From NCBI GenBank assembly GCA_947178015.1, contig CAMWWW010000146.1:1-6194 (forward strand): a stretch of 6,194 nucleotides of DNA, in the 5' to 3' direction. Below are positions 1 through 6,132 of the stretch, piece by piece; position 1 is the first letter of the stretch, and the number at the start of each line of letters is the position of its first letter. A model generated the notes under the pieces. That model ran no database searches and was not told where the DNA came from. It saw nothing but the letters and a program-made list of their open reading frames with translations. The stretch comes from an uncultured Clostridia bacterium (GTDB taxonomy: Bacteria > Bacillota > Clostridia > Lachnospirales > Lachnospiraceae). The position numbers were made by a program, and so were the translations under genes.

Positions 1-186
1 CGGGCGGGTCTAACTGGGTGTTTCACGTGTTTTCGGGTCCTTTTTTTTTTTAATAATGCGCGGGGGTGGTTGGGTTGTCGTTTTTCATTCCGGCTGTGCG
101 GACCTCTCCTGAAAATGATTACACAAACTGCTTTTACAAAAACTTATACTATATCAAAATTTTTCAAAATACTGTAAACAGGTATG
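1..186. other. Gene-free left flank
   Basis: No credible coding sequence, tRNA or rRNA is visible here. Positions 1-80 are strongly G/T-biased on the plus strand (about 61 of 80 bases, only 7 A) and include an 11-T run at 41-51 and the hexamer CGGGTC twice (5-10 and 34-39). No GC stem precedes the T run, so it is not a convincing terminator. From about 94 the composition returns to normal and matches, inverted, the right end of the window. The stretch 150-186 is AT-rich and lies directly downstream of the folate enzyme gene, without a clear terminator. Confidence 0.6.
94..149 (-). repeat. Left arm of a 56-bp inverted repeat
   Basis: Read on the minus strand, this stretch runs from GTATAAG to GGTCCGCACAG and aligns without gaps to 6120-6175 on the plus strand, with 44 of 56 positions identical by hand count. 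The best conserved blocks are TTTTTGTAAAAG, TAATCAT and AGGTCCGC. Similarity may extend weakly inward by another 17 bases. The arms point outward and bracket all four genes. They could be copies of a dispersed intergenic repeat, ends of an element, or upstream regions of related flanking genes; the sequence alone does not decide. Confidence 0.6.
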
Positions 187-813
187 TTATCTAAGAGAAT
201 TCGCAATATTTTGATATATGGTATCAGCCATAACGGTTCCTTTTTGAATGAGCTCATCAGCTTCTTTATTAAGCATTTCTGCACAACTGCGATCTTTCAT
301 ACTTTTGGTATTGATAAAGACATTCATTGAAGCACCCAATAATGCTGTACGCAAGAATTGTACACCTACAGCGACATCACTGATGGCGATGCGGGTTCCC
401 TTATGGGATAGTTCTTCTTGTATCAGAAGTGCATCCACAGCCTTGCGCATAATTTCCAGCGGGACAAGAGAAGCAGCATACAGTGCCTTTTCAAGAGTTT
501 TTTCTTTATGTGCAAGCTCCTCGTCTGTGTTTTTTGGTAGGGCATATGCTATAGAAAGTGGTTCAAATGCTGCAGCATCCTGATCGATCAATGCTAGCAG
601 CTCTTCCTGATTTTGAGAGAGCTTTTCGAGAAGCAGACGAATGTCTTCTTCATATTCTGCATATTTTTTTTTGCCAAGCGTTAGATTCCCGACCATGCTT
701 CCAAGTGCAGAACCAATTGCACCCCCAAGTGCGCTTGCGCCTCCTCCTCCGGGAACAGGAGCCTTGGATGCTAAATCTGTAATAAATGTATCAATGGATT
801 CGTGTTTCATCAT
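187..813 (-). CDS. Cyclodeaminase/cyclohydrolase family protein (FchA-like)
   Basis: This 208-residue soluble, mostly helical protein belongs to the formimidotetrahydrofolate cyclodeaminase / methenyltetrahydrofolate cyclohydrolase family. Members act on one-carbon units carried on tetrahydrofolate: cyclodeaminases release ammonia from formimino-THF (histidine or purine breakdown), and FchA hydrolyses methenyl-THF to formyl-THF in clostridial C1 metabolism. The family signature PVPGGGGASALGGA is at residues 19-32, with DQDAAAF at 77-83, SDVAVG at 145-150 and NVFIN at 164-168. The length is normal for the stand-alone bacterial form. The start ATG (811-813) lies 9 bases from AAAGGAGG (823-830, minus strand); a second ATG follows at once and cannot be excluded. 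No folate partner genes (fhs, folD, hut genes) are in the window, so deaminase and hydrolase activity cannot be told apart. It follows the M56 gene by 99 bp on the same strand but appears to have its own promoter. Confidence 0.92.
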   Translation of the reverse strand: MMKHESIDTFITDLASKAPVPGGGGASALGGAIGSALGSMVGNLTLGKKKYAEYEEDIRLLLEKLSQNQEELLALIDQDAAAFEPLSIAYALPKNTDEELAHKEKTLEKALYAASLVPLEIMRKAVDALLIQEELSHKGTRIAISDVAVGVQFLRTALLGASMNVFINTKSMKDRSCAEMLNKEADELIQKGTVMADTIYQNIANSLR

Positions 814-859
814 AAAGGAAATCCTCCTTTCATTGTGTGTTATGGGATTTATGAATTAG

Positions 860-886
860 TTTCTACTGTAAATAGTATAGTAGAAA
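860..886 (-). promoter_or_regulatory. Operator-like dyad over the folate gene promoter
   Basis: A perfect inverted repeat of 8-base arms, TTTCTACT (860-867) and AGTAGAAA (879-886), has an 11-base centre. It covers the predicted -10 box and transcription start of the cyclodeaminase gene, which is where a repressor site would be expected. On the minus strand it contains CTACTATA, the same core as in the 14-bp palindrome at 3658-3671; aligned to that palindrome, 11 of 14 positions agree. No T-run follows on the minus strand, so a terminator is unlikely. Binding by the BlaI-type protein of this window is inferred. Confidence 0.5.
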
Positions 887-902
887 TGTGTTTGGTCTGC
901 AA
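874..902 (-). promoter_or_regulatory. Sigma-A type promoter for the cyclodeaminase gene
   Basis: On the minus strand, a -35 box TTGCAG (897-902) and a -10 box TATACT (874-879) are separated by exactly 17 bases. Transcription would start near 867, giving a leader of about 54 bases before the ATG at 813. The promoter lies between the two minus-strand genes, so the folate gene may be transcribed both from here and by read-through from the M56 gene. Confidence 0.55.
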
Positions 903-912
903 GTGAAATTCA

Positions 913-3534
913 TTATCGTCCTCTGTGTTCAAATTGAATCCGATCGGCGTCGATTGTAATAGAAAGAAGAGGATGATTATATTTTTCAGCGAAGGTTTGG
1001 AATAGGGTGACAACATCATCCTCACTCATAGCAAGTAATTCAATAAGGCTGGTCGAATTCCAAAAGTTTTGAATATCCTGAAGGAGTCCTCCAATACAGC
1101 GATCACGCTCACCGACAGTAAGAAGGGTTTTATCAGTGATCTGATAGGAGATCCGATAATATAAGGAACACCATGCACCATAGTCTGAGCTGCGGTACCA
1201 TTTGTCACCACCAATCCATGCAGCTTCTTCTGGGGTATTTGTATTTAGGCTTGTAATATAGCGGTAATTTTCTTCACGTGCGAGCGCGAAGGTAAGCTCC
1301 ACAAAACGCTTTTCCTCTTCTGTCAGGGAAATGTCATAATCACTTCTATAAGCATCCGTTCCAATTCGTTCCATGCGTTCAGGGTCAGCATTACACCAGT
1401 CAAGAATATCTTGATTAAAATCTGCCACAGATTGATTCTGGTAAGTGCTTGTTTTGAGAGAAAGGAGAGAAGCATAATCCTCGGCGGAACCATTTGGGTA
1501 GTTTCTAGGTTCTGGTTCTCCATATTCTTGTGGATTTAAGTAGGTACTGCTATTTTTCAAGCGAATGTCAGACCATTCTTCCTGCTCTTCTTTGGTGGCA
1601 TGGCGAAGGCCAATAAGCTGCTCTCCTTGATATACAGCATATAGTTCTATTGCATTAGGTGAGTAGGAAGTAATTCCTGCATGTTCTGTGATCCATGCCT
1701 GATCCAATGGATCGAAAATACCGCGTACCTCCTGATTTTGATAACACATAGTAAGTCCGTTTCCATCTGCGTCAGGATGATATTGATAAGTCAAGCCAAA
1801 TGGAACATAGGGAGAAAGTAGTGTATCCCATTGTCTGGTAGTATCTTCTATTGATTCTTGATATAGATATAAATCAATTTCATCCCAAAGCTCAGAAGGA
1901 AATTGAAACGAGTATTCGATAGAAAGAGATATCTTATCATTGCTCAATTTTTCTTCCAAATCCTTAATATTGGTTTGAAGAGAATCGTAGATTGACTCTG
2001 AAGTTAAAATCCTATAATCAGAGAGATTGGCAAGTATATGCTGCAACGAAGTCTCTGCTTCTTGACGTGCCGCAAGGTATTCCGAAACCGTAAGTGTTTT
2101 TTCGTCTAAAATAGTGAGAGTAAGCGTGTATTCCAGATAGGCTGGTTCATCCATCAGGGTTTTGCTTGGAGTAGTAATACGAGACAGTGCTTGCCCGTTA
2201 TAATATTGTGTCTGCCAGCGTTCTGCCGTCAGCGGTGTATAGACGGAGAAGAAATAATTCGTGAAGGCGAGAAAAGCATCTGTTTTCTCTGGTTCCGGCT
2301 GAAAATCACTGCTGTTTTTTGAAAAATCGTCGATTATTTTTAATATTTGGTCAGTATCCACCATAGACCAAAGAGTCTGCTGAAAATCAGAAATTGTCAT
2401 ATCTTCATAATTCTCAAGCCATATGGAAAGAAGTAATTGACTTTCCTCCTTTGTCAACGGATCGATTGTGGATTCGGAAAGCGCCGTGCGCAAAGATGCA
2501 GCCTTTAAAGCCGGCTTTGCGGATGTGGCGAAGAAAGTGGCAACTCCCGCAGTTAAGGCAATGGCAAACAAGGAAGCGAACAGGGTCATCTTTTTCATTT
2601 TTACAATGGCAGTAATACGCTCTTCGATCGCATTTTTATTAAAGCTGTTGCAAAAAGGCAGAAACAGAAGCTTTTTTTCTTCCATGCTGATAAGAGTAAG
2701 AGCATAGGAAGCTTTGGATTTTTCGCCGAATGTCTCGATCACTGCTTCATCGCAGGAAAGTTCAATATCTCTATTAAAAAGAAGATACATCACCCATACC
2801 ATGGGGTTAAACCAGTGCATACATACAGCGGCTGCCATAATCAGTTTAAGGGCGGCATCTAAACGGCGGATGTGTATTGCCTCATGCATAAGGACATAGG
2901 AGAGCTGTTCTTCATTGTCCCAATCGAATTGTTTTGGCATAAGTATTACAGGGCGGCAGATGCCATAGGTGAAAGGAGATAGAATACGATCGGACTGACG
3001 GATTGTCACAGACCGCTTAAAAGGATGCTGTTCCAACCATAAAAGAGGAGCAGGATGCTCGACAGGGAGAGACATCTTAAACTCTCTTTGCAGTCGAAAA
3101 TACGCAATCATAAGATAAAGAGCACAGGCAGCGGCCCCAGCGCAATAGAGAAAGAATAGTAGCGGGGGAATGAGAGAACTGTCTTGCGCCTTGGGTAAGG
3201 TCGATAGGACAGAAGCAGGTGCAGAGACTTGCTCGGCAGCAGGATGAGCAGACATAAGCGGCGCAGCAGATGGCGCAGAAACAGGCTGCTGAACAGCAGA
3301 GGGCATATCGGTATAAAGCAGAGAATACGCGCTATAGGAAAAAGGAATCGAAAACGGCAAAATAAGCCGAAGCAGCGCGACAAGCCAGAGAGCGAAAAAG
3401 GTTTTCTTCGGCAGCCGATTTATAAAAAAAGCGCGCAGAAAAACAATGATAAAAATAATAACCGTACCAGACAAGCTCATGCGCAAAAGACTGGAAGGAA
3501 AAAATGTGGAAACATTCATTGTAATAGTAAGCAT
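913..3534 (-). CDS. Large M56 family (BlaR1/MecR1-like) membrane metallopeptidase
   Basis: Starting at ATG 3534, this is an 873-residue integral membrane zinc protease of family M56. The start is set by GAGGTG (3541-3546) six bases upstream; a GTG at 3591 would add 19 residues but has no ribosome binding site. Predicted membrane segments are near residues 20-38, 45-65, 121-146 and 318-339. A low-complexity Ala/Pro/Ser-rich loop (about 74-120) separates the second and third. The catalytic domain carries HEAIH (217-221), HWFNP (240-244) and the third zinc ligand E258 in ELSCDEAV. The outer C-terminal part (about 340-873, ~530 residues) is roughly twice the size of a BlaR1 sensor and has no Ser-x-x-Lys plus Lys-Thr-Gly arrangement. 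It contains two related blocks (363-501 and 685-824) around a different middle region. Family members cleave a cytoplasmic repressor after an outside signal; the ligand here is unknown. No repressor gene is on this strand, but a BlaI gene is divergent. Confidence 0.9.
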   Translation of the reverse strand: MLTITMNVSTFFPSSLLRMSLSGTVIIFIIVFLRAFFINRLPKKTFFALWLVALLRLILPFSIPFSYSAYSLLYTDMPSAVQQPVSAPSAAPLMSAHPAAEQVSAPASVLSTLPKAQDSSLIPPLLFFLYCAGAAACALYLMIAYFRLQREFKMSLPVEHPAPLLWLEQHPFKRSVTIRQSDRILSPFTYGICRPVILMPKQFDWDNEEQLSYVLMHEAIHIRRLDAALKLIMAAAVCMHWFNPMVWVMYLLFNRDIELSCDEAVIETFGEKSKASYALTLISMEEKKLLFLPFCNSFNKNAIEERITAIVKMKKMTLFASLFAIALTAGVATFFATSAKPALKAASLRTALSESTIDPLTKEESQLLLSIWLENYEDMTISDFQQTLWSMVDTDQILKIIDDFSKNSSDFQPEPEKTDAFLAFTNYFFSVYTPLTAERWQTQYYNGQALSRITTPSKTLMDEPAYLEYTLTLTILDEKTLTVSEYLAARQEAETSLQHILANLSDYRILTSESIYDSLQTNIKDLEEKLSNDKISLSIEYSFQFPSELWDEIDLYLYQESIEDTTRQWDTLLSPYVPFGLTYQYHPDADGNGLTMCYQNQEVRGIFDPLDQAWITEHAGITSYSPNAIELYAVYQGEQLIGLRHATKEEQEEWSDIRLKNSSTYLNPQEYGEPEPRNYPNGSAEDYASLLSLKTSTYQNQSVADFNQDILDWCNADPERMERIGTDAYRSDYDISLTEEEKRFVELTFALAREENYRYITSLNTNTPEEAAWIGGDKWYRSSDYGAWCSLYYRISYQITDKTLLTVGERDRCIGGLLQDIQNFWNSTSLIELLAMSEDDVVTLFQTFAEKYNHPLLSITIDADRIQFEHRGR

Positions 3535-3540
3535 TGTATT

Positions 3541-3546
3541 CACCTC
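3541..3546 (-). promoter_or_regulatory. Ribosome binding site fixing the large M56 start
   Basis: On the minus strand GAGGTG lies six bases before the ATG at 3534. The reading frame is open upstream to a GTG at 3589-3591, but that codon is preceded by an A/T-rich stretch without any Shine-Dalgarno match, so the shorter protein is preferred. Confidence 0.75.
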
Positions 3547-3598
3547 GTTTTGTTGGATATAAAAAGCAAAATCATTTTTTTGTTGATACACTTTTTAT

Positions 3599-3612
3599 AA
3601 GACTGTAGTAGT
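3599..3612 (-). promoter_or_regulatory. Imperfect second operator copy in the M56 leader
   Basis: On the minus strand this reads ACTACTACAGTCTT, matching the palindrome at 3658-3671 at 10 of 14 positions, with the left half almost intact and the right half degenerate. It lies just downstream of the predicted transcription start of the large M56 gene, about 59 bases centre-to-centre from the perfect copy. The two sites would flank the promoter. It may be a weaker second binding site or only a half-site. Confidence 0.35.
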
Positions 3613-3627
3613 TTGTAAGTTAGAATA

Positions 3628-3656
3628 AGAGTAGCATAGATAAAAGAAAATGTCAA
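3628..3656 (-). promoter_or_regulatory. Promoter of the large M56 gene
   Basis: On the minus strand there is a consensus -35 TTGACA (3651-3656), a 17-base spacer and a -10 TACTCT (3628-3633). Transcription would begin near 3621, leaving a leader of roughly 87 bases. A perfect palindrome ends two bases upstream of the -35 box and an imperfect copy lies in the leader, so the promoter is probably repressible. Confidence 0.65.
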
Positions 3657-3657
3657 T

Positions 3658-3671
3658 ACTACTATAGTAGT
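3658..3671. promoter_or_regulatory. Perfect 14-bp palindrome, mec/bla-type operator candidate
   Basis: ACTACTATAGTAGT equals its own reverse complement. Arms ACTAC and GTAGT around four bases (TATA) match the arms and spacing of the staphylococcal mec operator as I recall it (TACTACATATGTAGTA); only the centre differs. It abuts the -35 box of the divergent M56 promoter and lies about 150 bp upstream of the BlaI-type start codon. That similarity and position make it the leading candidate site for the BlaI-family protein encoded next door. Binding itself is inferred. Confidence 0.6.
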
Positions 3672-3749
3672 CTATCTGATAAAATATTATAATAAGGTTC
3701 TTTAAGCCAAAACGAATGAAAAATCAAATGTTATAAAAAAGATACCATC

Positions 3750-3778
3750 TTGACATTTAGTGTACAAAGTGTTATCTT
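3750..3778 (+). promoter_or_regulatory. Promoter of the blaI-blaR1-like operon
   Basis: A consensus -35 TTGACA (3750-3755) and a -10 TATCTT (3773-3778) are spaced by 17 bases. Transcription would start near 3785, giving a short leader of about 36 bases ending at the TTG start at 3821. The promoter is divergent from the M56 promoter at 3628-3656, with about 93 bases between the two -35 boxes. Confidence 0.65.
3753..3772 (+). promoter_or_regulatory. Imperfect dyad in the repressor-gene promoter spacer
   Basis: Seven of ten base pairs match across the centre of this stretch, which begins ACATTTAG and ends AAAGTGT. It contains AGTGTAC (3759-3765), repeated directly at 3794-3800. Lying between the -35 and -10 boxes, it is well placed for autorepression. 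Its similarity to the perfect palindrome at 3658 is low, so it may be a different or weaker site. Confidence 0.3.
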
Positions 3779-3788
3779 TAATTTAGAT

Positions 3789-3799
3789 TACAGAGTGTA
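3789..3799 (+). promoter_or_regulatory. TACA-N3-TGTA dyad downstream of the repressor-gene start site
   Basis: TACA and TGTA are the core half-sites of BlaI/MecI/CopY operators, normally separated by two bases; here three (GAG) separate them. The site lies just after the predicted transcription start and before the ribosome binding site, a plausible autoregulatory position. The extra base makes the match less than ideal. Confidence 0.4.
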
Positions 3800-3802
3800 C
3801 GC

Positions 3803-3810
3803 AAAGGAGG
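3803..3810 (+). promoter_or_regulatory. Ribosome binding site for a TTG start
   Basis: AAAGGAGG is a near-perfect Shine-Dalgarno sequence ten bases before TTG at 3821. The nearer ATG at 3814 is only three bases away and opens a nine-codon out-of-frame peptide, so the site is best assigned to the TTG. Confidence 0.8.
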
Positions 3811-3820
3811 CGGATGAAAT

Positions 3821-4198
3821 TTGCAGCAGATATCGGATTATGAATTGGAGCTGATGAAAGTTATTTGGGGGAATGATGGAACTGCCTTGTATGCGGAGAT
3901 TTCCGCAGCTTTGGCAGCAAAGGGGATGATTTGGACAAAGAACACGATTGTCACTCTGCTGTCCCGTCTGGTGGATAAGGGGCTTCTAAAGACAAATAAG
4001 CTGGGACATCGAAATCGTTATTATGCGGTGGTCTCGGAGAAGGAATATCAAGCAGCGCAGACGGAGAATTTTGTGCAGAAGCTGTATGAGGGAAATGTGA
4101 AGGGACTGGTTTCCACTTTAATCCAGACAGATATGTTATCTGTAGAGGATTATGAGGAACTGAAAAGATTTTGGCAAGGTGGTGAGAAGAATGAGTGA
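3821..4198 (+). CDS. blaI: BlaI/MecI/CopY family transcriptional repressor
   Basis: This 125-residue protein is a dimeric winged-helix repressor of the BlaI/MecI/CopY family. The N-terminal start MQQISDYELELMKVIW is typical. The recognition region WTKNTIVTLLSRLVDKG spans 38-54, the wing with RNRYYAVVS 64-72, and the helical dimerisation part about 75-118. From memory, the C-terminal region aligns gaplessly with S. aureus BlaI (FVQKLYEGNVKGLV against FLNKLYGGDMKSLV); the scissile Asn-Phe there corresponds to Thr99-Leu100 here. The start is TTG: an in-frame stop lies six bases upstream and the next in-frame ATG would cut into the DNA-binding domain. It overlaps the following M56 gene by 8 bases (ATGAGTGA), the usual coupled repressor-sensor arrangement. 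The symbol denotes the family; the controlled genes need not concern beta-lactams. Likely targets are its own promoter and the divergent M56 promoter. Confidence 0.93.
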   Translation: MQQISDYELELMKVIWGNDGTALYAEISAALAAKGMIWTKNTIVTLLSRLVDKGLLKTNKLGHRNRYYAVVSEKEYQAAQTENFVQKLYEGNVKGLVSTLIQTDMLSVEDYEELKRFWQGGEKNE

Positions 4199-6050
4199 GA
4201 TGCTTAAGATGCTGTTTTCACTTTCCATATCTGGAACGTTGCTGCTCTGTCTGCTTTTGCTGCTTCGTCCTCTGTACAAAAATAAGCTTAGTAAATGCTG
4301 GCAATATTATATTTGGCTGTTGGTTATTTTTCGTTTTTTAATTCCTATTACACCGGACGTGAGCCTGATGGGGGAATTATTTAAGGGAGCAGAACAGCAA
4401 ATGGAAGTGGCTAAGCCCGCAGGGCAGATAAATTGGGATGGGAGATATACGGCAGGATGGGAAGAAGAAAATAATCTGACGGCTAACACCAATCTGCCAC
4501 AAGTGAATCAGGATAGAAAGCCACAGGAAAATAAAGTGTGGCAGAGATTGGGACTGATCTGGCTTGTTACAGCGATAGCGATGCTAATCCGCAGAATCAC
4601 GATTTATCAGAGCTTTGTGAAGTATCTGAACGCTGGAAGTGTGATGGTGGAGGATATTGCGCTGTTGGAAAGGCTGGGGGAGATAGCCGAGAAAAAACAT
4701 ATCCGAGGGCGGGTGGAGCTTTGGACAAATAGTTTGATCTCTTCCCCGTTGTTATTAGGATTTTTTCGTCCCCGCATTGTGCTTGCGACGAAAGAACTGT
4801 CAGATACCGATTTTTATTATACGATATTACATGAGCTGACTCATTATAAGAGGCGGGATATGTTTTATAAATGGCTGGTGCAGATTGTGGTATGCGTGCA
4901 TTGGTTTAATCCATTCGTTTATTATATGGAGAGAAAATTAAATCAGGCATGTGAGCTTGCGTGTGACGAGGCGGTGCTAAATAGGCTTGATAACGGAGCC
5001 AAGAGGGATTATGGCGATATGTTGCTTCGGGCAGTGGGACTGGGCGGTTCTTACAGAAATTCAGCCGCATCTGTCACTTTGCATGAGAGCAAGAAATTAT
5101 TGAAAGGACGGTTGGAAGCGATTATGACATTTAAGGAAAAAGCAAAAAGAGATTTTACGTTATCTGTTTTGATGACTAGCCTGTTGGCAGTGAGCGGAGC
5201 GGCAGTCGGAGCTTATGCAGCGCCGGTTTCCACAGAAGCAGAAGATATGGCTGTGGCGGTGGTAGAAGAAACAAAAATATTATATGAGGAAAGCATGGAG
5301 TATGAGATGGATGCTATGCACGATTTGCACGTTAAGGCGATGGATAGGGGAAGCGCACCAATAAATGAATGGTACGATTGGACAGAAGAGGAAGATAGAC
5401 AAGAATGGTATTTTTATTATCGCCAGTCCTGCTGGTGTCAGGATGATTATATGTTTAGAATTGGCTGGAATATTCATGAAAGTGCTTGGGGGAATTATAT
5501 TGGCGAGGAGCTTTCCATGGCAGATAACAGCGCAATGTATGTGATGTTTGATTCAGATGGGATATACGATTTCATAATGACAGACTCCAAGGCGATGCAA
5601 GCATTGAAAAAGCTGCTTTTCAGGCTTCGGGAGCAGAAAAAGAACGGCAAATATCCTCTGGAGTATCCTATGGTTGTGGGTTGTGAATATATAGGAAATA
5701 TGGATACGGAGCTGTTGGCGTATGATTATCAAATGGAGGATGATCTATCCAAATTTGCCGCGATTTTTGAGAGACTGGATATAGAAAATCAGGAGAATTA
5801 TTTGGAGGAATTTTATGTAAATGAAGAAATAGATTATCTTTCGGCAATTATAAAATATATGGATAGTGACTTAATACGACGATATGCAGAGCAGGCATAT
5901 GAGGAGGATGTAATTTCGGTTTTTGCTTTACTGATCCCTAACTTAAGCAGGGAGGATATAGAGATATTGTATAGAAGGGCGGTTTATGATTATAGGGAAG
6001 ATTATCGAGAGATATTGTTGGAGTATATAGAGTTAGAGCGCATGAGTTAA
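4191..6050 (+). CDS. M56 family BlaR1-like sensor metallopeptidase
   Basis: From ATG 4191 this is a 619-residue membrane metallopeptidase, the partner of the upstream repressor. AAGGTGG (4176-4182) lies 8 bases upstream; the GTG at 4179 overlaps this site and is not preferred. Membrane segments are predicted near 8-26, 37-54, 120-134 and 323-343, with a long hydrophilic loop (about 55-118) between the second and third. The catalytic domain has HELTH (214-218), HWFNP (237-241) and E255 in CELACDEAV as third zinc ligand. The outer domain (about 344-619) is acidic and aromatic-rich, with a Trp/Tyr cluster at 392-436, and ends in about two and a half 28-residue helical repeats (547-619). No Ser-x-x-Lys is present in it, so it is not a penicillin-binding sensor. 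By family analogy it would cleave or trigger cleavage of the BlaI-type protein after ligand binding; the ligand is unknown. It resembles the divergent M56 protein in the protease core but not in the outer part. Confidence 0.92.
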   Translation: MSEMLKMLFSLSISGTLLLCLLLLLRPLYKNKLSKCWQYYIWLLVIFRFLIPITPDVSLMGELFKGAEQQMEVAKPAGQINWDGRYTAGWEEENNLTANTNLPQVNQDRKPQENKVWQRLGLIWLVTAIAMLIRRITIYQSFVKYLNAGSVMVEDIALLERLGEIAEKKHIRGRVELWTNSLISSPLLLGFFRPRIVLATKELSDTDFYYTILHELTHYKRRDMFYKWLVQIVVCVHWFNPFVYYMERKLNQACELACDEAVLNRLDNGAKRDYGDMLLRAVGLGGSYRNSAASVTLHESKKLLKGRLEAIMTFKEKAKRDFTLSVLMTSLLAVSGAAVGAYAAPVSTEAEDMAVAVVEETKILYEESMEYEMDAMHDLHVKAMDRGSAPINEWYDWTEEEDRQEWYFYYRQSCWCQDDYMFRIGWNIHESAWGNYIGEELSMADNSAMYVMFDSDGIYDFIMTDSKAMQALKKLLFRLREQKKNGKYPLEYPMVVGCEYIGNMDTELLAYDYQMEDDLSKFAAIFERLDIENQENYLEEFYVNEEIDYLSAIIKYMDSDLIRRYAEQAYEEDVISVFALLIPNLSREDIEILYRRAVYDYREDYREILLEYIELERMS

Positions 6051-6111
6051 GGAACATAGATAGTATTCTGGGAGAATCTTTTACGAAAACGACGATGCAA
6101 ATCTCTTAATT

Positions 6112-6132
6112 CAAAAAAAGTATAGTTTTTTG
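6112..6132 (+). terminator. Weak AT-only hairpin after the operon
   Basis: CAAAAAA (6112-6118) and TTTTTTG (6126-6132) form a perfect 7-bp stem with a 7-base loop. The second arm is T-rich, but there is no GC-rich stem, so termination efficiency would be low. It overlaps the right arm of the inverted repeat. This is the best terminator candidate in the 144 bases downstream of the operon, and it is weak. Confidence 0.2.

Noticed and set aside
170..184. TACTGT/ACAGGTA near-dyad after the folate gene as an operator or terminator
   Set aside because: The pairing needs a bulge, the stem is short, and the position is downstream of the gene and away from any promoter.
248..859. Plus-strand open frames within and beside the folate gene
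   Set aside because: They are antisense shadows of the minus-strand gene, without ribosome binding sites or recognisable protein features.
860..886. TTTCTACT/AGTAGAAA dyad as a transcription terminator of the large M56 gene
   Set aside because: The loop is 11 bases, the stem is AT-rich, no T-run follows on the minus strand, and it overlies a good promoter, so an operator fits better.
1933..1944. Ser-Asn-Asp-Lys in the large M56 outer domain as a possible penicillin-binding Ser-x-x-Lys
   Set aside because: It lies in a charged helix-like context, with no Ser-x-Asn or Lys-Thr/Ser-Gly motif at suitable spacing; a chance match.
3534..3591. Longer large-M56 protein starting at GTG 3591
   Set aside because: There is no Shine-Dalgarno before the GTG, whereas GAGGTG fits the ATG at 3534; the extra 19 residues are polar and precede the first membrane segment.
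6065..6077. ATTCT-GGG-AGAAT hairpin followed by CTTTT, as a terminator for the plus-strand operon
   Set aside because: The stem is only 5 bp and AT-rich with a three-base loop and a four-T tail; too weak to call.
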